A DNA stretch of 64,000 nucleotides from Mercenaria mercenaria (lineage: Eukaryota; Mollusca; Bivalvia; Venerida; Veneridae), in NCBI RefSeq assembly GCF_021730395.1, contig NC_069376.1:18819001-18883000 (forward strand). The letters are read 5' to 3'. The notes under the pieces were generated by a model. That model had not been told where the DNA came from, ran no database searches, and saw nothing but the letters and a program-made list of their open reading frames with translations. Position numbers and translations under genes: made by a program. Positions 21,313 to 32,986 of the stretch are shown here, in pieces (positions within the stretch are counted from its first letter, which is position 1; the number at the start of each line of letters is the position of its first letter).

Positions 21313-22286
21313 ATGGGTAGCAGAGCATCATTTCCAGTCGTGCCAATTTCCAATGACCGAGTCTTCATAGTGACGGGAGCAAATACAGGAATTGGGTATG
21401 AGATCGCTAAATGGTGCGCCATTATGGCCGCTACGGTAATCCTAGCTTGCCGGTCAGAGGATCGAGCCAGGTAAGCCATGGAAACTATGCAAGAGGAGTT
21501 TAAAACTGAAAAAACAAAAGGAACTAAGGGTATAACTGAAAGTCCGAATCTTGCAATTGAATTCATGAAACTGGACCTTGCATCGTTTCATTCTGTGGTA
21601 GAATTTTGTGAAGAATTTAAGAAAAGATTTCGTCAGCTTCATGTGTTGTTTTGTAATGCTGGTCTTGGATTTGGTCCATATAAACAAAGTGGAGACGGAC
21701 TTGAAATGATGTTGCAGGTGAATTACCTGAGTCATTTCATCATAATTGCAAAATTCATTTCAATAATGCGACAGTCTGGACCTGATTGCCGTATAATACT
21801 GATGTCCAGTAAAGCTCACGAGTTTGGGAATTTTGACGTCACAACAATGAATTACACGGGCACTGCCAGAAAGTTTTCTGGTTTGGATTACTACGGACAA
21901 TCAAAGCTTTACCAAATCATGCAAACATTTGCAATGTCACGGCGACTTAAAAATTCGAACATTACGATAAACTGCATGCATCCAGGGATTGTTGAAACGG
22001 AGTTGTGGCGTGAGATGGACTCCTGCATTGTAAAATGTCTTATAGGATTCTCTCGTAAGTGTGGTACTCTGAGAACATCCTTAGAAGGGGCAACTACAGG
22101 CTTGACCTAGCTACTAACCCTAAACATACAGGGGTTTCGGGACATTATTGGATAGACTGTAAAATCGTTACGTCAAGAATGACGTCACGTAATGAAGGGA
22201 AACAGGAGGCATTGTGGAAAGCAACATTTCCATTTATAGAACAGTACCTTACAGAAACGGAATTTGCTGAACTGGAACAAGAGTGA
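21313..22286 (+). pseudogene. SDR copy 3, retinol dehydrogenase/WWOX-like pseudogene
   Basis: Aligns end to end with copies 2 and 6 and keeps the start context, TGANTGIG and DYYGQSK. Codon 54 (Lys, AAA in the other copies) is TAA at 21472-21474, and one base is missing at about 22102 (GGCTTGAC for GGCATTGAC), shifting the last ~60 codons. The two open pieces on either side of the shift therefore lie in different frames. Reinitiation at Met 21478 would give 210 residues lacking the Rossmann loop, so no functional enzyme is expected. The change at codon 54 also creates CCAGGTAAG, a consensus 5' splice site. Two independent lesions argue for a dead copy. The rest of the sequence is little decayed, so inactivation was recent or gene conversion continues. 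Confidence 0.88.
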
Positions 22287-24440
22287 TTTCCCCCGTGTTT
22301 TAATGGAATAATTTCCTAGAAACTATTTCGTGGTTTTCAAAAATACAACTGTATGTTGAAATAGAATGATAGACTACATCAAACTAAATTCAATGTTTTC
22401 GTCGATTTATTTTGCAAACACATAAAACAGTTCTTTTGAACAATTTCTATCTTAGTGAAAAACTGCCGAAATTGTGATTAATTGCATGCACATAAAAATT
22501 ATTCGACCCTAAATATTATGACGCTAAAACAAATATATAAATATTAAAGGATATTTGTAAGCTCTCAGACGTCCTGACGTTAAGGATATACAAGCGTTTT
22601 TTCAGGATATCCGCCATTTTTTAAAAAAGTTTCTTCCAACATTTCTTTCTAAAAATACGACAAAAATTAATGCTAAATAATTAGAATATGGCTAATTATG
22701 TACCATTTAACCAAAATATTCAACTTGTTGCACAAAAATTCCCCTTATTTTTGGATGGCATTTGCCTAAAATTGATGAATGATGTCGGGGGGTTAGGGGC
22801 CGGTAATTTCAAATAAATCAGGTTTGGTTCTGATATTTTTCTGACTGATATATATAATGTTTTATTATCTAGGAAGTATAAATTAAAACAAAAAGAATTA
22901 AAAATATCAAAATTCACCAGATTTTACTTTTTTCTAAATATATCTCTTAGATACACAATGACTCGAACTTTTTTCTTTCCATTTTGAAGCATTTTTTTGT
23001 GTGTCATTAAAGCAGCAAAATATTTTTAAAATCTTAACAGCAGATTTTATTTGTACTAAAAACGTTTATTCCATTGAAAAAAAACTACAAAAAAAACTGG
23101 GTAGGGTATTTATGCCAAGGTAAAAATGAAAGAGATTTGTCAGTGACATTTATCCTTATCTAATACTGATATAACTTTGTATTCATTGTAACATGTAAGA
23201 CTTGAAATTCCTATAACATTAGGTGGAATATTATATGTTTTATAAAGTATCCCCATATTTTCAATTTTACTTATTTCAGAAATGCTGAAACGGTGGGTAA
23301 AGAAAATGGCTTTTAAAATAAAAAGAATGCGGTCACCTGTGCTTTTTCTGCGCTTATTTGTCTTAGAAACTAAAACTGATCTTAAAGCCCACAGAGTATG
23401 AAAAAAAATCTTAACTGTAGAAATCATTTCATCCTACATCCTTAAGAGTGACGTTGTGCGAGCAAAATTGCTCAAATCGTTTTTAAGCCTTTGAGAAATT
23501 ATGAAGTTAAAAGAAAATGTTTAGTTTTTACATTTAAGATTTGAGTGTTTACGATTTAAGATTTTAAGATTGAAGATAATTAAGATAAAAAATAGCCATC
23601 AATTAAACACCAGCTGTTGCATTCTGGCTTGTGGCCACGTTACATAATTATAAATAAAAGCTGCTCTTTTGTTTTTCTGTAATTTCTTGCAGACAGTATG
23701 CAATCAGTTCTCATTTGACAAGACCGGCAACCATTTTACAATTGTTGGAAAGGTAATTTAGAAAATCAGCAAAATATGTAAAATTCTAAAGATATTTGTC
23801 ATAATTTATATACTCGTACATGCGAGTATTAGATATGTATGTATAAACAGAGAATTGTTGGGCTAGTTTTCATAAAGACTGACGCTATCAATGATGGCCA
23901 GGGGAGATAAGTTTCCAAGTAAATTCGAAATGGGAGTCATGCATACTGTTGAGATTTAGTCGTCAGTTTAAATCATATCAGATAGTTATTTATTCTCCAG
24001 AAGTTACGAAGTGAAGTGCGCATATTGTGACTTACTCTGCACAGTGCATTATTCTGTGAGAAAAAGGACAGTCCAAGAGCAGCATTATGGGTAAACTTGT
24101 CAAAGATGCTAGTGGTAAAACAATTTGAAGTATTGTGTAGCCTTTCTCCAGAGTAACAATTGCTAGAAATGTTCAGCGGCTTTGTTTTCTTAATTTAAGT
24201 ATCATACTTTAAAGATATCCTGACTTGTGTTCATAACATGACATCTAATTGAGTGTATGATATATGAGTATTAAACTGTCGTATAATATTCTTTAGCAGT
24301 TAGGTAAAATCTTAAGTAACTTGAACATTATTCACGTTGATGAGAAAAAACATACATCATAATTGACTAGCATCAGAGCATGTAAATAATATTAACTGAT
24401 TATATATATAATATTGACATCGATGCTGTTATTTACGACC
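22287..24440 (+). repeat. Conserved 3' block Q of SDR copy 3
   Basis: About 2 kb of non-coding sequence, collinear with 34150-36250 (copy 4), 40800-42600 (copy 5) and 49042-50900 (copy 6). Shared landmarks are GGATATCCGCCATTTT, TGGCATTTGCCTAAAATTGAT, GTCAGTGACATTTAT, ATCACCTTGTATTCAT, CTGTAATTTCTTG and GGGGAGATAAGTTTCC. The short ORFs in it are not conserved between copies, so it is not coding. No polyadenylation signal was identified with confidence. Confidence 0.65.
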
Positions 24441-24458
24441 AATGTATTAATATAATTA

Positions 24459-24766
24459 TATTGTGACTCTGATATGTTGGATTTTTCCAGTAAAGTGTGT
24501 ATGATTTCCAGTAGTGTGTATGATATGTTGTTTCTGTCCAATAAAGTGTGTATGATATGCTGTTTTTTTCAGTAAAGTGTGTATGATATGTTGGGTTCTT
24601 CCAGTAAAGTGTGTATGATTTCCAGTAGTGTGTATGATATGTTGTTTCTGTTCAGTAAAGTGTGTATGATATGCTGTTTTTTCAGTAAAGTATGTATGAT
24701 ATGTTGGGTTCTTCCAGTAAAGTGTGTATGATATGCTGGGGTTTCCAGTAAAGTGTGGTTTTCTAT
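24459..24766. repeat. ~32-bp minisatellite, AGTAAAGTGTGTATGATATG
   Basis: About nine to ten imperfect units of CAGTAAAGTGTGTATGAT followed by a T-rich variable tail. Shorter versions stand at the same place in the other duplicated units: about 38130-38250 (copy 4), 42600-42655 (copy 5) and 50920-50970 (copy 6). The His/Thr-rich ORFs across it are repeat artefacts. Confidence 0.75.
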
Positions 24767-25363
24767 CACATTCATTCATAAGTATTTATCACCACAGAGG
24801 ATACATATATCGCATAGTGTTTTCACCGGTGTTGGAAATCTCCATATAACAGCAAGATGTCCCGTGTGCTTTCAATATTTATGTAAAGCAAGACTTAGTC
24901 ATAACTTGATAGTTGTGTTTGTTCTTGTAATTCAGTTTTCGACTAGTAACGTAACAATTCGAGAAGTACATAAAGATCCTATAAATTCATTTAAAAGAAA
25001 GAAAATAAAACGTTGTTGGAAATTTTAGATTATTATCGAAATAGCTACCTAGTATCTCGTGCAAGTTCATAGCAATAACGATTAATTTTACGTTTAAACA
25101 TTTTCAGGATTTAAATATGATTCTTTTTTGCTGCAGTGTTTCCAGAAAAATACGCACATTTCATGAGAATATTATCGTGATATCTACCTTGCTATCTCGT
25201 GACAGAAATATGCTTCCATAAAATTTCGTAAATGTAGGTCACACTTTCGACAAAAAAGTTTTATTCTAAATTTATTTCATTTGAAATATATCTTAACAGT
25301 TGACATCTGGCGTAGATGTTTAGTACTAAAGTGTCTAAATTTTCATTACGAAACGCCAGTTAC
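24767..25363. other. Duplicated non-coding block R (copy 3 unit)
   Basis: Matches 38480-39060 and, in part, 42830-43040 and 51230-51380. Shared strings include AACGTAACAATTCGAGAA, GAGAATATTATCGTGATATCTACC and GACAGAAATATG. It holds no gene. Confidence 0.5.
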
Positions 25364-25545
25364 TTAACCCTTATCATGCTGGACACGATTGGTTCTGCCT
25401 TTGTGACCAGTGCAGATCATGATCTGCACTGTTCGCCATTCAGTCAGTATCTTTTTGGTAAGCAACCCTTTTAAGAGTTAATGGTACTGTCAAAATTAAA
25501 AGGTGGACAAGTTCATTATTAAAATTCAGCCGGGTAAGGATTAAA
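25364..25545 (+). mobile_element. MITE TTAACCCTTA, copy 2
   Basis: Same family as 3634-3848: TTAACCCTTATCATGCTGG at the left and TAAGGATTAAA at the right, slightly shortened inside. The copy in the copy-4 unit (39058-39197) lacks the left terminus. Confidence 0.55.
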
Positions 25546-26104
25546 GACAGCTTTGTCTTGTTACAGGGTGCCGCTCTATTATTTTACACTAAACTTACTA
25601 GTATATCAGTTGATATTATTACCATTCAGTTTTCAACACTTTCTTTTTGTTGTTTACAACATCTTACACTTATTTTCATCCCCGCCCCAATCCCCCGATC
25701 ATTTTTCAATTCCATATAAACGCTGTTGAAATGAATATGTTCAAATATTCTCACCAGTTGTGAAATAGTTTGTACTTTTAAAGATATGCCCTTCTTTCAT
25801 TTCAATATCTTATCTTTAGATTTTTACTTCAAAATCCTCATCAATGTTTTGAACTTTATAAAATATTTTAATTAATTGTGTATGAAGAGCTACATTTATA
25901 ATGAAATGTCATAGAGTAACAGTCAATTGCTAGAATAACTTCAAGTTGATTGATGGTTTTCATATTTATACTCATTTAGCTAAACATAATATGTACAATT
26001 TATTTCAAAACTTATGTACAGTAGTGTTTATACACATAAACTTGTTAATCATTGTACATTTTCAAGCATGAATCTCGAACTAATAAATAGTTTACAAATA
26101 TTGT

Positions 26105-27770
26105 CGAAAAACTCCTGTTAAACAAACAAGAGGGCCAAGGTGGCCCTAGGTCGCTCGCCTGAGTAACACACCATAACAGGGTAAACATGTTTTACCTAGT
26201 GATTTCATGGAGACAAATATTCTGACCAATTGTCATAAAGAATGGACCAAAAAACGTGGCCTCTTGAGTGTAAACAAGCAATTTCTTTGATTTGACCTAG
26301 CGACCTAGTATTTTACTCCACATGACCCAGGTTCGAACTTATCCAAAATTTATAAAAACAAACATTTTGACAAAATTTCGGGAAGATTGAAGCAAAAAAA
26401 AAATGGCCCCTAGAGTGTATTCAAGGATTTCATTTTGATTTGACCTAGTGACCTAGTATTTGATCCCACGCGACCCAGATTTGAAATCAAACCAAGACTT
26501 TATGATAACAAACTTTCTGACTAAATTTATGAAGTCAGAATCAAAATTGTGACCCCCAAGGATGTAAACAAGCTTTTTCCTTTGATTCGACTTGGTGACC
26601 TAGTTTTTGACCCCACACAACCCAAATAAAAATTCCTCCGAGATTTCATGCAAACAAACATTCTGACAAAGTTCCATGCACATCAAATGAAAAATGCAGG
26701 TGAACTAGCTTTTTACCCCAGATGATTCGGATTCGACCTTTGGCAAATTATCATCAAGATCATCATTTTGACCAAGTCTCATGAAGATAGGATCATAAAC
26801 GTGGCCTCTGGTGTTTTATCAAACTTTTCCTTTGATTTGACCGGGTGGCCTAGTTTTTGATCCTATATGACCCAGATTTGAACTTGTCCTAAAGGTTATC
26901 AAGATAGTTATTCTGACCAATCTCTCATGAATTTCAAACTTAATTTGTGGTCTCTAAAGACTTTCCTTTGATCTGGCATAGTGACCTAGTTTTTGACCCC
27001 ACATGACCCAGTTTCAAACTTAACCTACAGATCTTCGAGACTAACATTCTGTCCAAGCTTCATAAAGATTGAGTCGCAACTGTGGCCTCTAGTGTACACA
27101 ATCTTTCCCTTTGATCTGGTCTACTGACCTAGTTTTGGACCCCATTTTACTAAGTTTCGAATGTAACCTAAAGATCATCAAGACAAACATTCTGACCAAG
27201 TTTCATAAAGACTGAGTCACATCTGTAGCCTCTAGAGTGTTCACAAGCATTTCCTTTGATTTGACTGTGTGATCTAGTTTTTGACCCCACATGACCCAGA
27301 TAAAACTTGATCTAGAGATCATGAAGACAAACATTCTGACCAAGATTGAGTCACAACTGTGGCCTCTAGTGTACACAAGCTTTTACTTTTAATCTGGCCT
27401 TCTGACCTAGGTTTGGATCCCATATTACCGAGTTTCAAACTTGACCTAAAGATCATCAAGATCACTCTGGCCAAGTTTCATAAAGATTGAATCAAAACTG
27501 TGGCCTCTAGTTTGTCCACAAACGTTTCCTTCGATTTGACCGGGTGAACTAGTTTTTGACCCCCACATAACCAAGATTCGAACTTGTCCTAGAGATCATC
27601 AAGGCAAACTTTCTGACCAAGTTTCATAATGATTTGGTCACAACTGTGGCCTCTAGAGTGTTCACAGGGCAGATGTTGACGGATGACGCACGACGCAAGA
27701 CGGACGCCGGACAACGACCGGTCACATTACCTCATCTTGAGCACTTCGTGCTCATGTGAGATAAAATGTA
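26105..27770 (+). mobile_element. Composite tandem-repeat element, GACCTAGTTTTTGACCCC type
   Basis: Starts with GAGGGCCAAGGTGGCCCTAG and GTCGCTCGCCTGAGTAACA, and ends with ACGGACGCCGGACAACGACC and the hairpin GAGCACTTCGTGCTC. Between these are about ten degenerate units of 133-150 bases (one spacing is nearer 103), each with GTGACCTAGTTTTTGACCCC, ACATGACCCAGATT, AACATTCTGACCAAGTTTCA and GTGGCCTCTAGAGTG. I recognise this arrangement from many bivalve genomes. It is non-coding. The unique head and tail around a repeat core resemble Helitron-like or Pearl-type non-autonomous elements, but I cannot confirm the class. Confidence 0.7.
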
Positions 27771-27891
27771 TTAAGCATTAAAATTACTATAATCTTGCCA
27801 AAGCAAATGCAACCTAGGTATTCATATTACATTCGGCATTTTGACACATATATTACCGTTTGATAGAAGTTGCCTTCCGGAAATAACATGA

Positions 27892-28738
27892 TACAGTGGA
27901 ACCTGTCTAATCGAACAGCTCGGACCAGAAAAAAGTTGGATTAGAGTGTTTTCGATTAGAAGGTTTCTATTTTGAGCAAAAAGTTATGCTGTTTTTACAC
28001 TTAAGTGTATATCATATTTGTGAACAGACTGATAAGACATAATTAAACTATAAGCAACATTTAGATTGGTTTAGTGAAATGTCAGTTTTCATGTTAAATT
28101 TAACACCCCAACATCACTTATAAACATCTTTTTCAACACTCCTACATTCCCAGATTGTAACTAAAAGGAGAATATTTTACTTGTCCGACTATTGTGATGA
28201 TCCGATTTAGTATTACTTTCAGTAAATCAATTTCCTGTTTTAAATGAACAAATTGGCAAAAATATGTGAGGAAGGTACAGGACAAACAAATTAATATGGA
28301 TATATTACATCGTCAGTACCTATTGCACATAAATGTATTCTTAAACATTTCTGTTCAAACAATTAAACTTCTTGTTCATGTAACTTTCGAACCTGATCTA
28401 ATTGCATGCATCTACAAACTAAAAATCTGACATGACTTGTGATTACCACAAAGATTAATACAAATGTAGTTAAAATTGTAAACGGTCTTAAAAATGTTAA
28501 AAGTGAGCAAGATTTACACCAGAAACATTGACTAAGGTTCGGATTAGAAAGGTAGAGTTTAATGTAATTAGATAAAACAAATCTCAAAAGTTTGTTCGCT
28601 TTTCGGAGTAGAGAGGTTTCGGATTACAAGGGTATTTTTATAATAAAGAATGAATAAGAAAAATCGGGACCAAATAATTCGTTCAGTTTAGAGAGGTTTT
28701 CGGATTAGAGGGGTTCAGATTAGGGAGGTTCCACTGTA
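27892..28738. mobile_element. pogo/Tigger-like non-autonomous DNA transposon
   Basis: 843 bp (27894-28736) with inverted ends CAGTGGAACCTGTCTAATC and GATTAGGGAGGTTCCACTG, flanked by TA on both sides as expected for Tc1/mariner-pogo elements. The subterminal motif GGATTAGAG/TTCGATTAG is repeated. The interior encodes no transposase; the 74-residue ORF at 28363-28587 is featureless. The TIR sequence is typical of the pogo group. Confidence 0.75.
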
Positions 28739-28884
28739 GTATTAATGAAATTGGAGGAAAAAGTTATTGAGATTTTAATAGTTATGATATATCTGTTAAT
28801 CATCAATGAAGTGTGCTCCCTCCACCTGATCCCCATCCCGAAACCTTCAATTTATCAGTGCGTTCATTAGTAACAGGTAGTGTA

Positions 28885-29681
28885 ACTGTTATATAACAAT
28901 GCATAATTTTCGGGATGGGATGGAGTTGCAAATCGATTGGGAGAGCAAACAAATTTGACAATATATATATAATATTCCATTGATATCACTTTTGTCTGTA
29001 AATATAATAAACATATGACAGTTAGAGCATCAAGATAAACTATATTTGTCAAAAAGGTTTGTTATAAAATTTAATACTTGCCTATGCTATCTATAAATCG
29101 AAATCGCCTTGTTTTTCTATTTACTTTAACTGCTTTTCTTTATGCTTCCAATTTGCCACTTGGATCCCTCTAATTGACACTCTGTCCCTCCAATTTGATC
29201 TCTATGTCCCCCAAGTTGTGTTCTTGAATCTATGGCCCTTTGATCTGATCAATATGCCCCCACCCCACCCCCCAGTTGGCTCCATGACTCTGTGTCTCTA
29301 CAATTTGTTCTCCATGTCTCCCAAGTTGTCTTCTTGAATACATGGCCCTATAATTTGATCTCTATGTCCCACCCCCAGTTGGCTCCTTGACTCTGTGTCT
29401 CTACAATTTGATCTCTATGTCTAACAAGTGGGCTCCTCGACTTTGTGGCCTTATTATTTAATCTCTATGTCCATCTAGTTGGCTCTCTAATTCCCTCAAA
29501 TTTAATCTCTACATTCCTCTAAATGTTATTCAATGGACGAACATTTTACTTAGATATCTGTAATATCCCCGTTCTTCTGTTTGTATAAGTATCTGATACA
29601 CGGACTCTTAAAAATATCCGGATTCCTTTTCCTTTACGTATTTACGAAATATATAGCAAAAAACAAATGATTTATTGTCGT
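28885..29681 (-). repeat. Interspersed repeat E copy 2, inverted
   Basis: Reverse complement of 43735-44362, including CATCCCATCCCGAAAATTA at one end, AATGGAATATTATATATAT, the AATTTGATCTCTATGTCC minisatellite (29140-29520) and TCCGGATAT near 29610. See 8588 and 43611. Confidence 0.6.
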
Positions 29682-29694
29682 ACAATCCTAACTG

Positions 29695-29837
29695 AGTAAA
29701 AATATCATATATGCACTTTTTATGCTTTAAACATGGTCAGTGATGTTAGAAGCTCTAAAGGCATAACCCCTATTTTGTATTATTTTCTTGATACAAAAAT
29801 AATTTACGAAAAGTCCCACTTAATAAAAAAAATCCCC

Positions 29838-29868
<31 letters not shown>

Positions 29869-29945
29869 AAAAAAAAAAAAAATAACGACCTACCTACCCT
29901 AATTGTTTTGAGCATGTTACCGAAAACAAAGACTTCTTTTACGCC
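29695..29945. mobile_element. MITE B copy 3, poly-C/poly-A variant
   Basis: Contains ATGCTTTAAACATGG, CTCTAAAGGCATAA and CGACCTACCTACCCTAATTG, and ends with TTACCGAAAACAAAG plus CTTTTACGCCTAA. The centre is a run of about 27 C followed by about 25 A (29836-29881). The left TIR is missing or too diverged to see. Confidence 0.55.
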
Positions 29946-30914
29946 TAACATGCATTTAAGTGGTCACCTGTATATTGCGTGGCCCTGCTTAGAACTCTCA
30001 CCTGGTCCGACCGTTATATTTCCTTATATACATAATAAGCATAATTAAGCAGATGTCCTACTTCGAACACCTGATTTTAGTGGTCACCTGTCTATAGTGG
30101 CCACTTTCAGTCAGTCCCTTCGATGACCGCTATAAACAGGTTAAGCTGTACTCGTTCGTTGTTGATGAATACCAGATGAACGTGTTATATCAAATTCTTT
30201 TATATGCACATTAAGATGATAGTTTTCACTTTACCTGTGAATAAGTAGCGATAAAAGATAAGATGCACTTATTTCTAATTGGTACTGCATGTAACCTGAA
30301 TTATTTCTAACGAAGTGTTAGAAAAACAACACTTTGATGTTGTGGTAAGCAATAAACAGCGTTTTGAAAGAACGTTTTAGCAACAGCAAAAGAAGCTGTA
30401 ACTAATTGCTACAAGACGCCAACTGATTTATTTCAAACGTTTGAATAATAAACTCTTAAAGAATGGTGCGCAATGAAGACTATTAAAAAGACACTTTAGA
30501 AAAAAGTATTACTTACGTGGTGCGACGTACCTTGATGCCGAGATTATTTTGTTTCTATCTACATAATCTAAATTTTGTTTCTCAGTAATTTCTTGTATCG
30601 TAACTACACCGGTAGTCGTACAATTTGACTAAATTGTAGGAAGCAAAGACAAATATCACGTTTTTGTTTGGGCCGATTTCTACATTTTAACGCATATTTC
30701 GATATTTGCAAAATGATTTTGCTTACCGTATTCATATCGGTGTCATAACCAGTCAGTATAAATCGATTGAATGATTCCCCTTATGTAAAGGGATGAAACA
30801 ATGCAGACTGTGACAACAGAGAAGCGAAAACGAAACTTCTCAATGATATTTTGTACAATTACCTGCAACTGTTTTCTCATAACAAATGATTTAGCGAAAA
30901 CACGGAACATATTC

Positions 30915-31007
30915 GCGTACAGAATCCAGGAACACTTGTTACAGTACCTGTCCGCCGTTACATAACTGAAATACTGTTGAAAAACGGCGTTCGTACCAAA
31001 ACAAACA
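30915..31007 (+). mobile_element. SINE-like 3' fragment
   Basis: ACAGAATCCAGGAACACTTG ... CTGAAATACTGTTGAAAAAC then GGCGTT and AAAACAAAC resembles the 3' two thirds of the SINE at 14603-14751. The GTTAAACCC motif is altered to GTTCGTACC and no target duplication is evident. Confidence 0.55.
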
Positions 31008-31298
31008 GATGTTTGGATCTGCTGTGTTGTGTTGTGCTCAATGCTTCCAAATCGTAAACTCTTACCATTTAATTTTTACGGTGCCATAATAACAATCGTG
31101 ACTTTCTCTGTAATCAGGAGTAAATCACTTATTCTCTTATCTGCTACAGCTAAAAGCAACCGGAAGCATAAAGCTCCCCAAACATAGCCATAGAGCCATG
31201 CATCGCAAAGTATACCCACAACAAAAAGAAGCTGTAACGGAAAAATATTGTTCTTAAACAAGTACATTTTAGTTATATGCAAAATAAAGAAAGAATTT

Positions 31299-31368
31299 GG
31301 TGGGGGAGGGAGGAGGGGGCGCGCGGGAGGAGGTAGTGGTGGTGGGGTGGGGGGGGGGCGGTGGGGGT
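31299..31368 (+). repeat. G-rich, G-quadruplex-prone tract
   Basis: About 70 bases that are almost all G with runs of 3-10 G, including GGTGGGGTGGGGGGGGGG. It would satisfy any G-quadruplex pattern. It lies at the end of repeat F, where the paralogous site near 13590-13640 is only moderately G-rich, so it expanded after the duplication. Confidence 0.7.
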
Positions 31369-32563
31369 AAAATTCAATGTCCTTTAGAATTGTGAATCGG
31401 TCCTTGGGCACTGAAATGAGCCATTGTGTTATGTAAGTATAATCTTTTCTTTTTAAGCTTAGAAGTGTGTTCATAAGAACATCTCGACATTTTCTGTTCC
31501 TTGGACTACAATATACTGAAATGACTTTGTTTGTCTTTTTGCATTTGTTCAAGTATAAATATTGTATAATGTAGATCTTAAAACGAAATTGGTTTTTCTT
31601 TGAGCAAGGCAGGAACTTTACACATTATATTTTATATATTACAAAATGTTACCACACATGTGTAATTAATTTGTATATTTGAATACATTTGTGACGTCAT
31701 TTACGGCTGCAATATTTGGTAGATCTATTGTTACAATGATTATGTTATTACAATTTGTCATTTTGAACTTTCTGTCGTTACTAAGTGACCCGGAAGCGTA
31801 CAATACGTGTATTATCATAAAGTAAGTATATCCATTGTCGTGACATACTGGACATAGGATACAATGTCGCTATTTTGGTCATAATGGCGAACTTCCTTAA
31901 CGTTAGACTTTGCCTATATTACTTATTTTTCCCGTGTGAGTTCGATGGAAACTTAGTTGAAATTACATAGTTTTGTTCGCATTCATATCAGTACAAAACA
32001 AACGAAGTCTTTTCTCTATCTTGTGTACATAATATGACTAAATTTAAATCAGTTTCATAAACCGCTGATCGAACCTTTTGAAAACTTAGCTATTAAACCA
32101 CGGAAATATCGTGCAAATATTTGGTTACGAGTTCAAAAATGAAAGATTCGAATGTCTTACTTTTTTGTAATCATAGATGCAAGTTATTGATACATCAAAT
32201 GGAGCATTCTTACAATTACTTATATCAACTTTCTGAACAATTTGCATTCTATGAAATACTTTTAGAAATCACAAAAAGCAAGTAAATCTAAATGATTCTA
32301 AAGCTTCACCATAGCAACTACAGGTAAACTTCGCATATCTTAATGATATTATTTGCACGCTCAAAAAAAGTGCGTTTTACAGTGAAGATGCTGGGGAAAT
32401 ATTTAATCTTAACAGTAAATGGGTTGACGGTAAGAGCGTGTTGTAATCTATCTCTATAGATATATGCGAGAGTCTTCACTGGTTTTCCTCATTGTTTCGG
32501 TGCAGCTCACGGTAGTTTGTCTAGTGTGAATTAAAGATACGGACCTTTTACCACTGTGAACAG

Positions 32564-32961
32564 GTACAGGTACTGTCGATTAAACTACTTCGTTTGATAA
32601 AAAAGTTTTTTTCTCTCTGTAGCGGGGATTCTTATTGTGACAAGCATCAGTGACGACAGTGACAAACGTTATTTTGTTTTGTTTTACGGACATAGAAATG
32701 TTTATCAGATACTATACGCGATAGTTTATTTTGCTAACTTTCGCGAATATTGCCATTCGTGAGTACAAAATATTTTTGAATATTCATCTGCATCAAATTC
32801 TAAAACAGAAACTATCGTGCTTCACGAATTCTTAACACCGCGAATAAGGCTTTAACCGCGAATTCGCTAAATAAAGACGTTAAAATACCTTATCTACAGC
32901 ATAACAATTTTGAATTTGGTTTGCTTCATAACTAAAATACTGGAAAATATTATTATTTTAG
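32564..32961 (+). other. Putative 5'-UTR intron of SDR copy 4
   Basis: A donor-like GAACAG|GTACAGG at 32563/32564 and an acceptor-like TATTATTTTAG ending at 32961 bracket 398 bases. The equivalent in copy 2 is GAACAG|GTAGGC (15141/15142) to TATTATTTTTAG (15526). The sites are conserved in position between paralogs, but no transcript evidence is available. Confidence 0.3.
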
Positions 32962-32986
32962 GTGTATCTCAAAAAAACAGTGAACC

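Larger units (their letters stand above)
29946..32880 (+). repeat. Segmental duplication block P (5' flank of SDR copy 4)
   Basis: Counterpart of 12696-15440. A block-specific stretch at about 30691-31145 holds a second SINE-like sequence. Downstream is the G-rich tract at 31299-31368. No coding region is supported; the 158-residue minus-strand ORF at 31076-31552 owes its proline run to the G tract. Confidence 0.7.

Noticed and set aside
24456-24779. His/Thr-rich ORFs with 'HTHFTG' repeats
   Set aside because: Pure translation of the ~32-bp minisatellite; unit lengths vary and frames are not kept in sister units.
26105-27770. Possible coding exons in the tandem-repeat element
   Set aside because: No long ORF in any frame; units contain frequent stops and vary in length.
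31076-31552. 158-residue minus-strand ORF with a long proline run
   Set aside because: The proline run is the complement of the G-rich tract; the paralogous block near 13400-13900 has no equivalent ORF.
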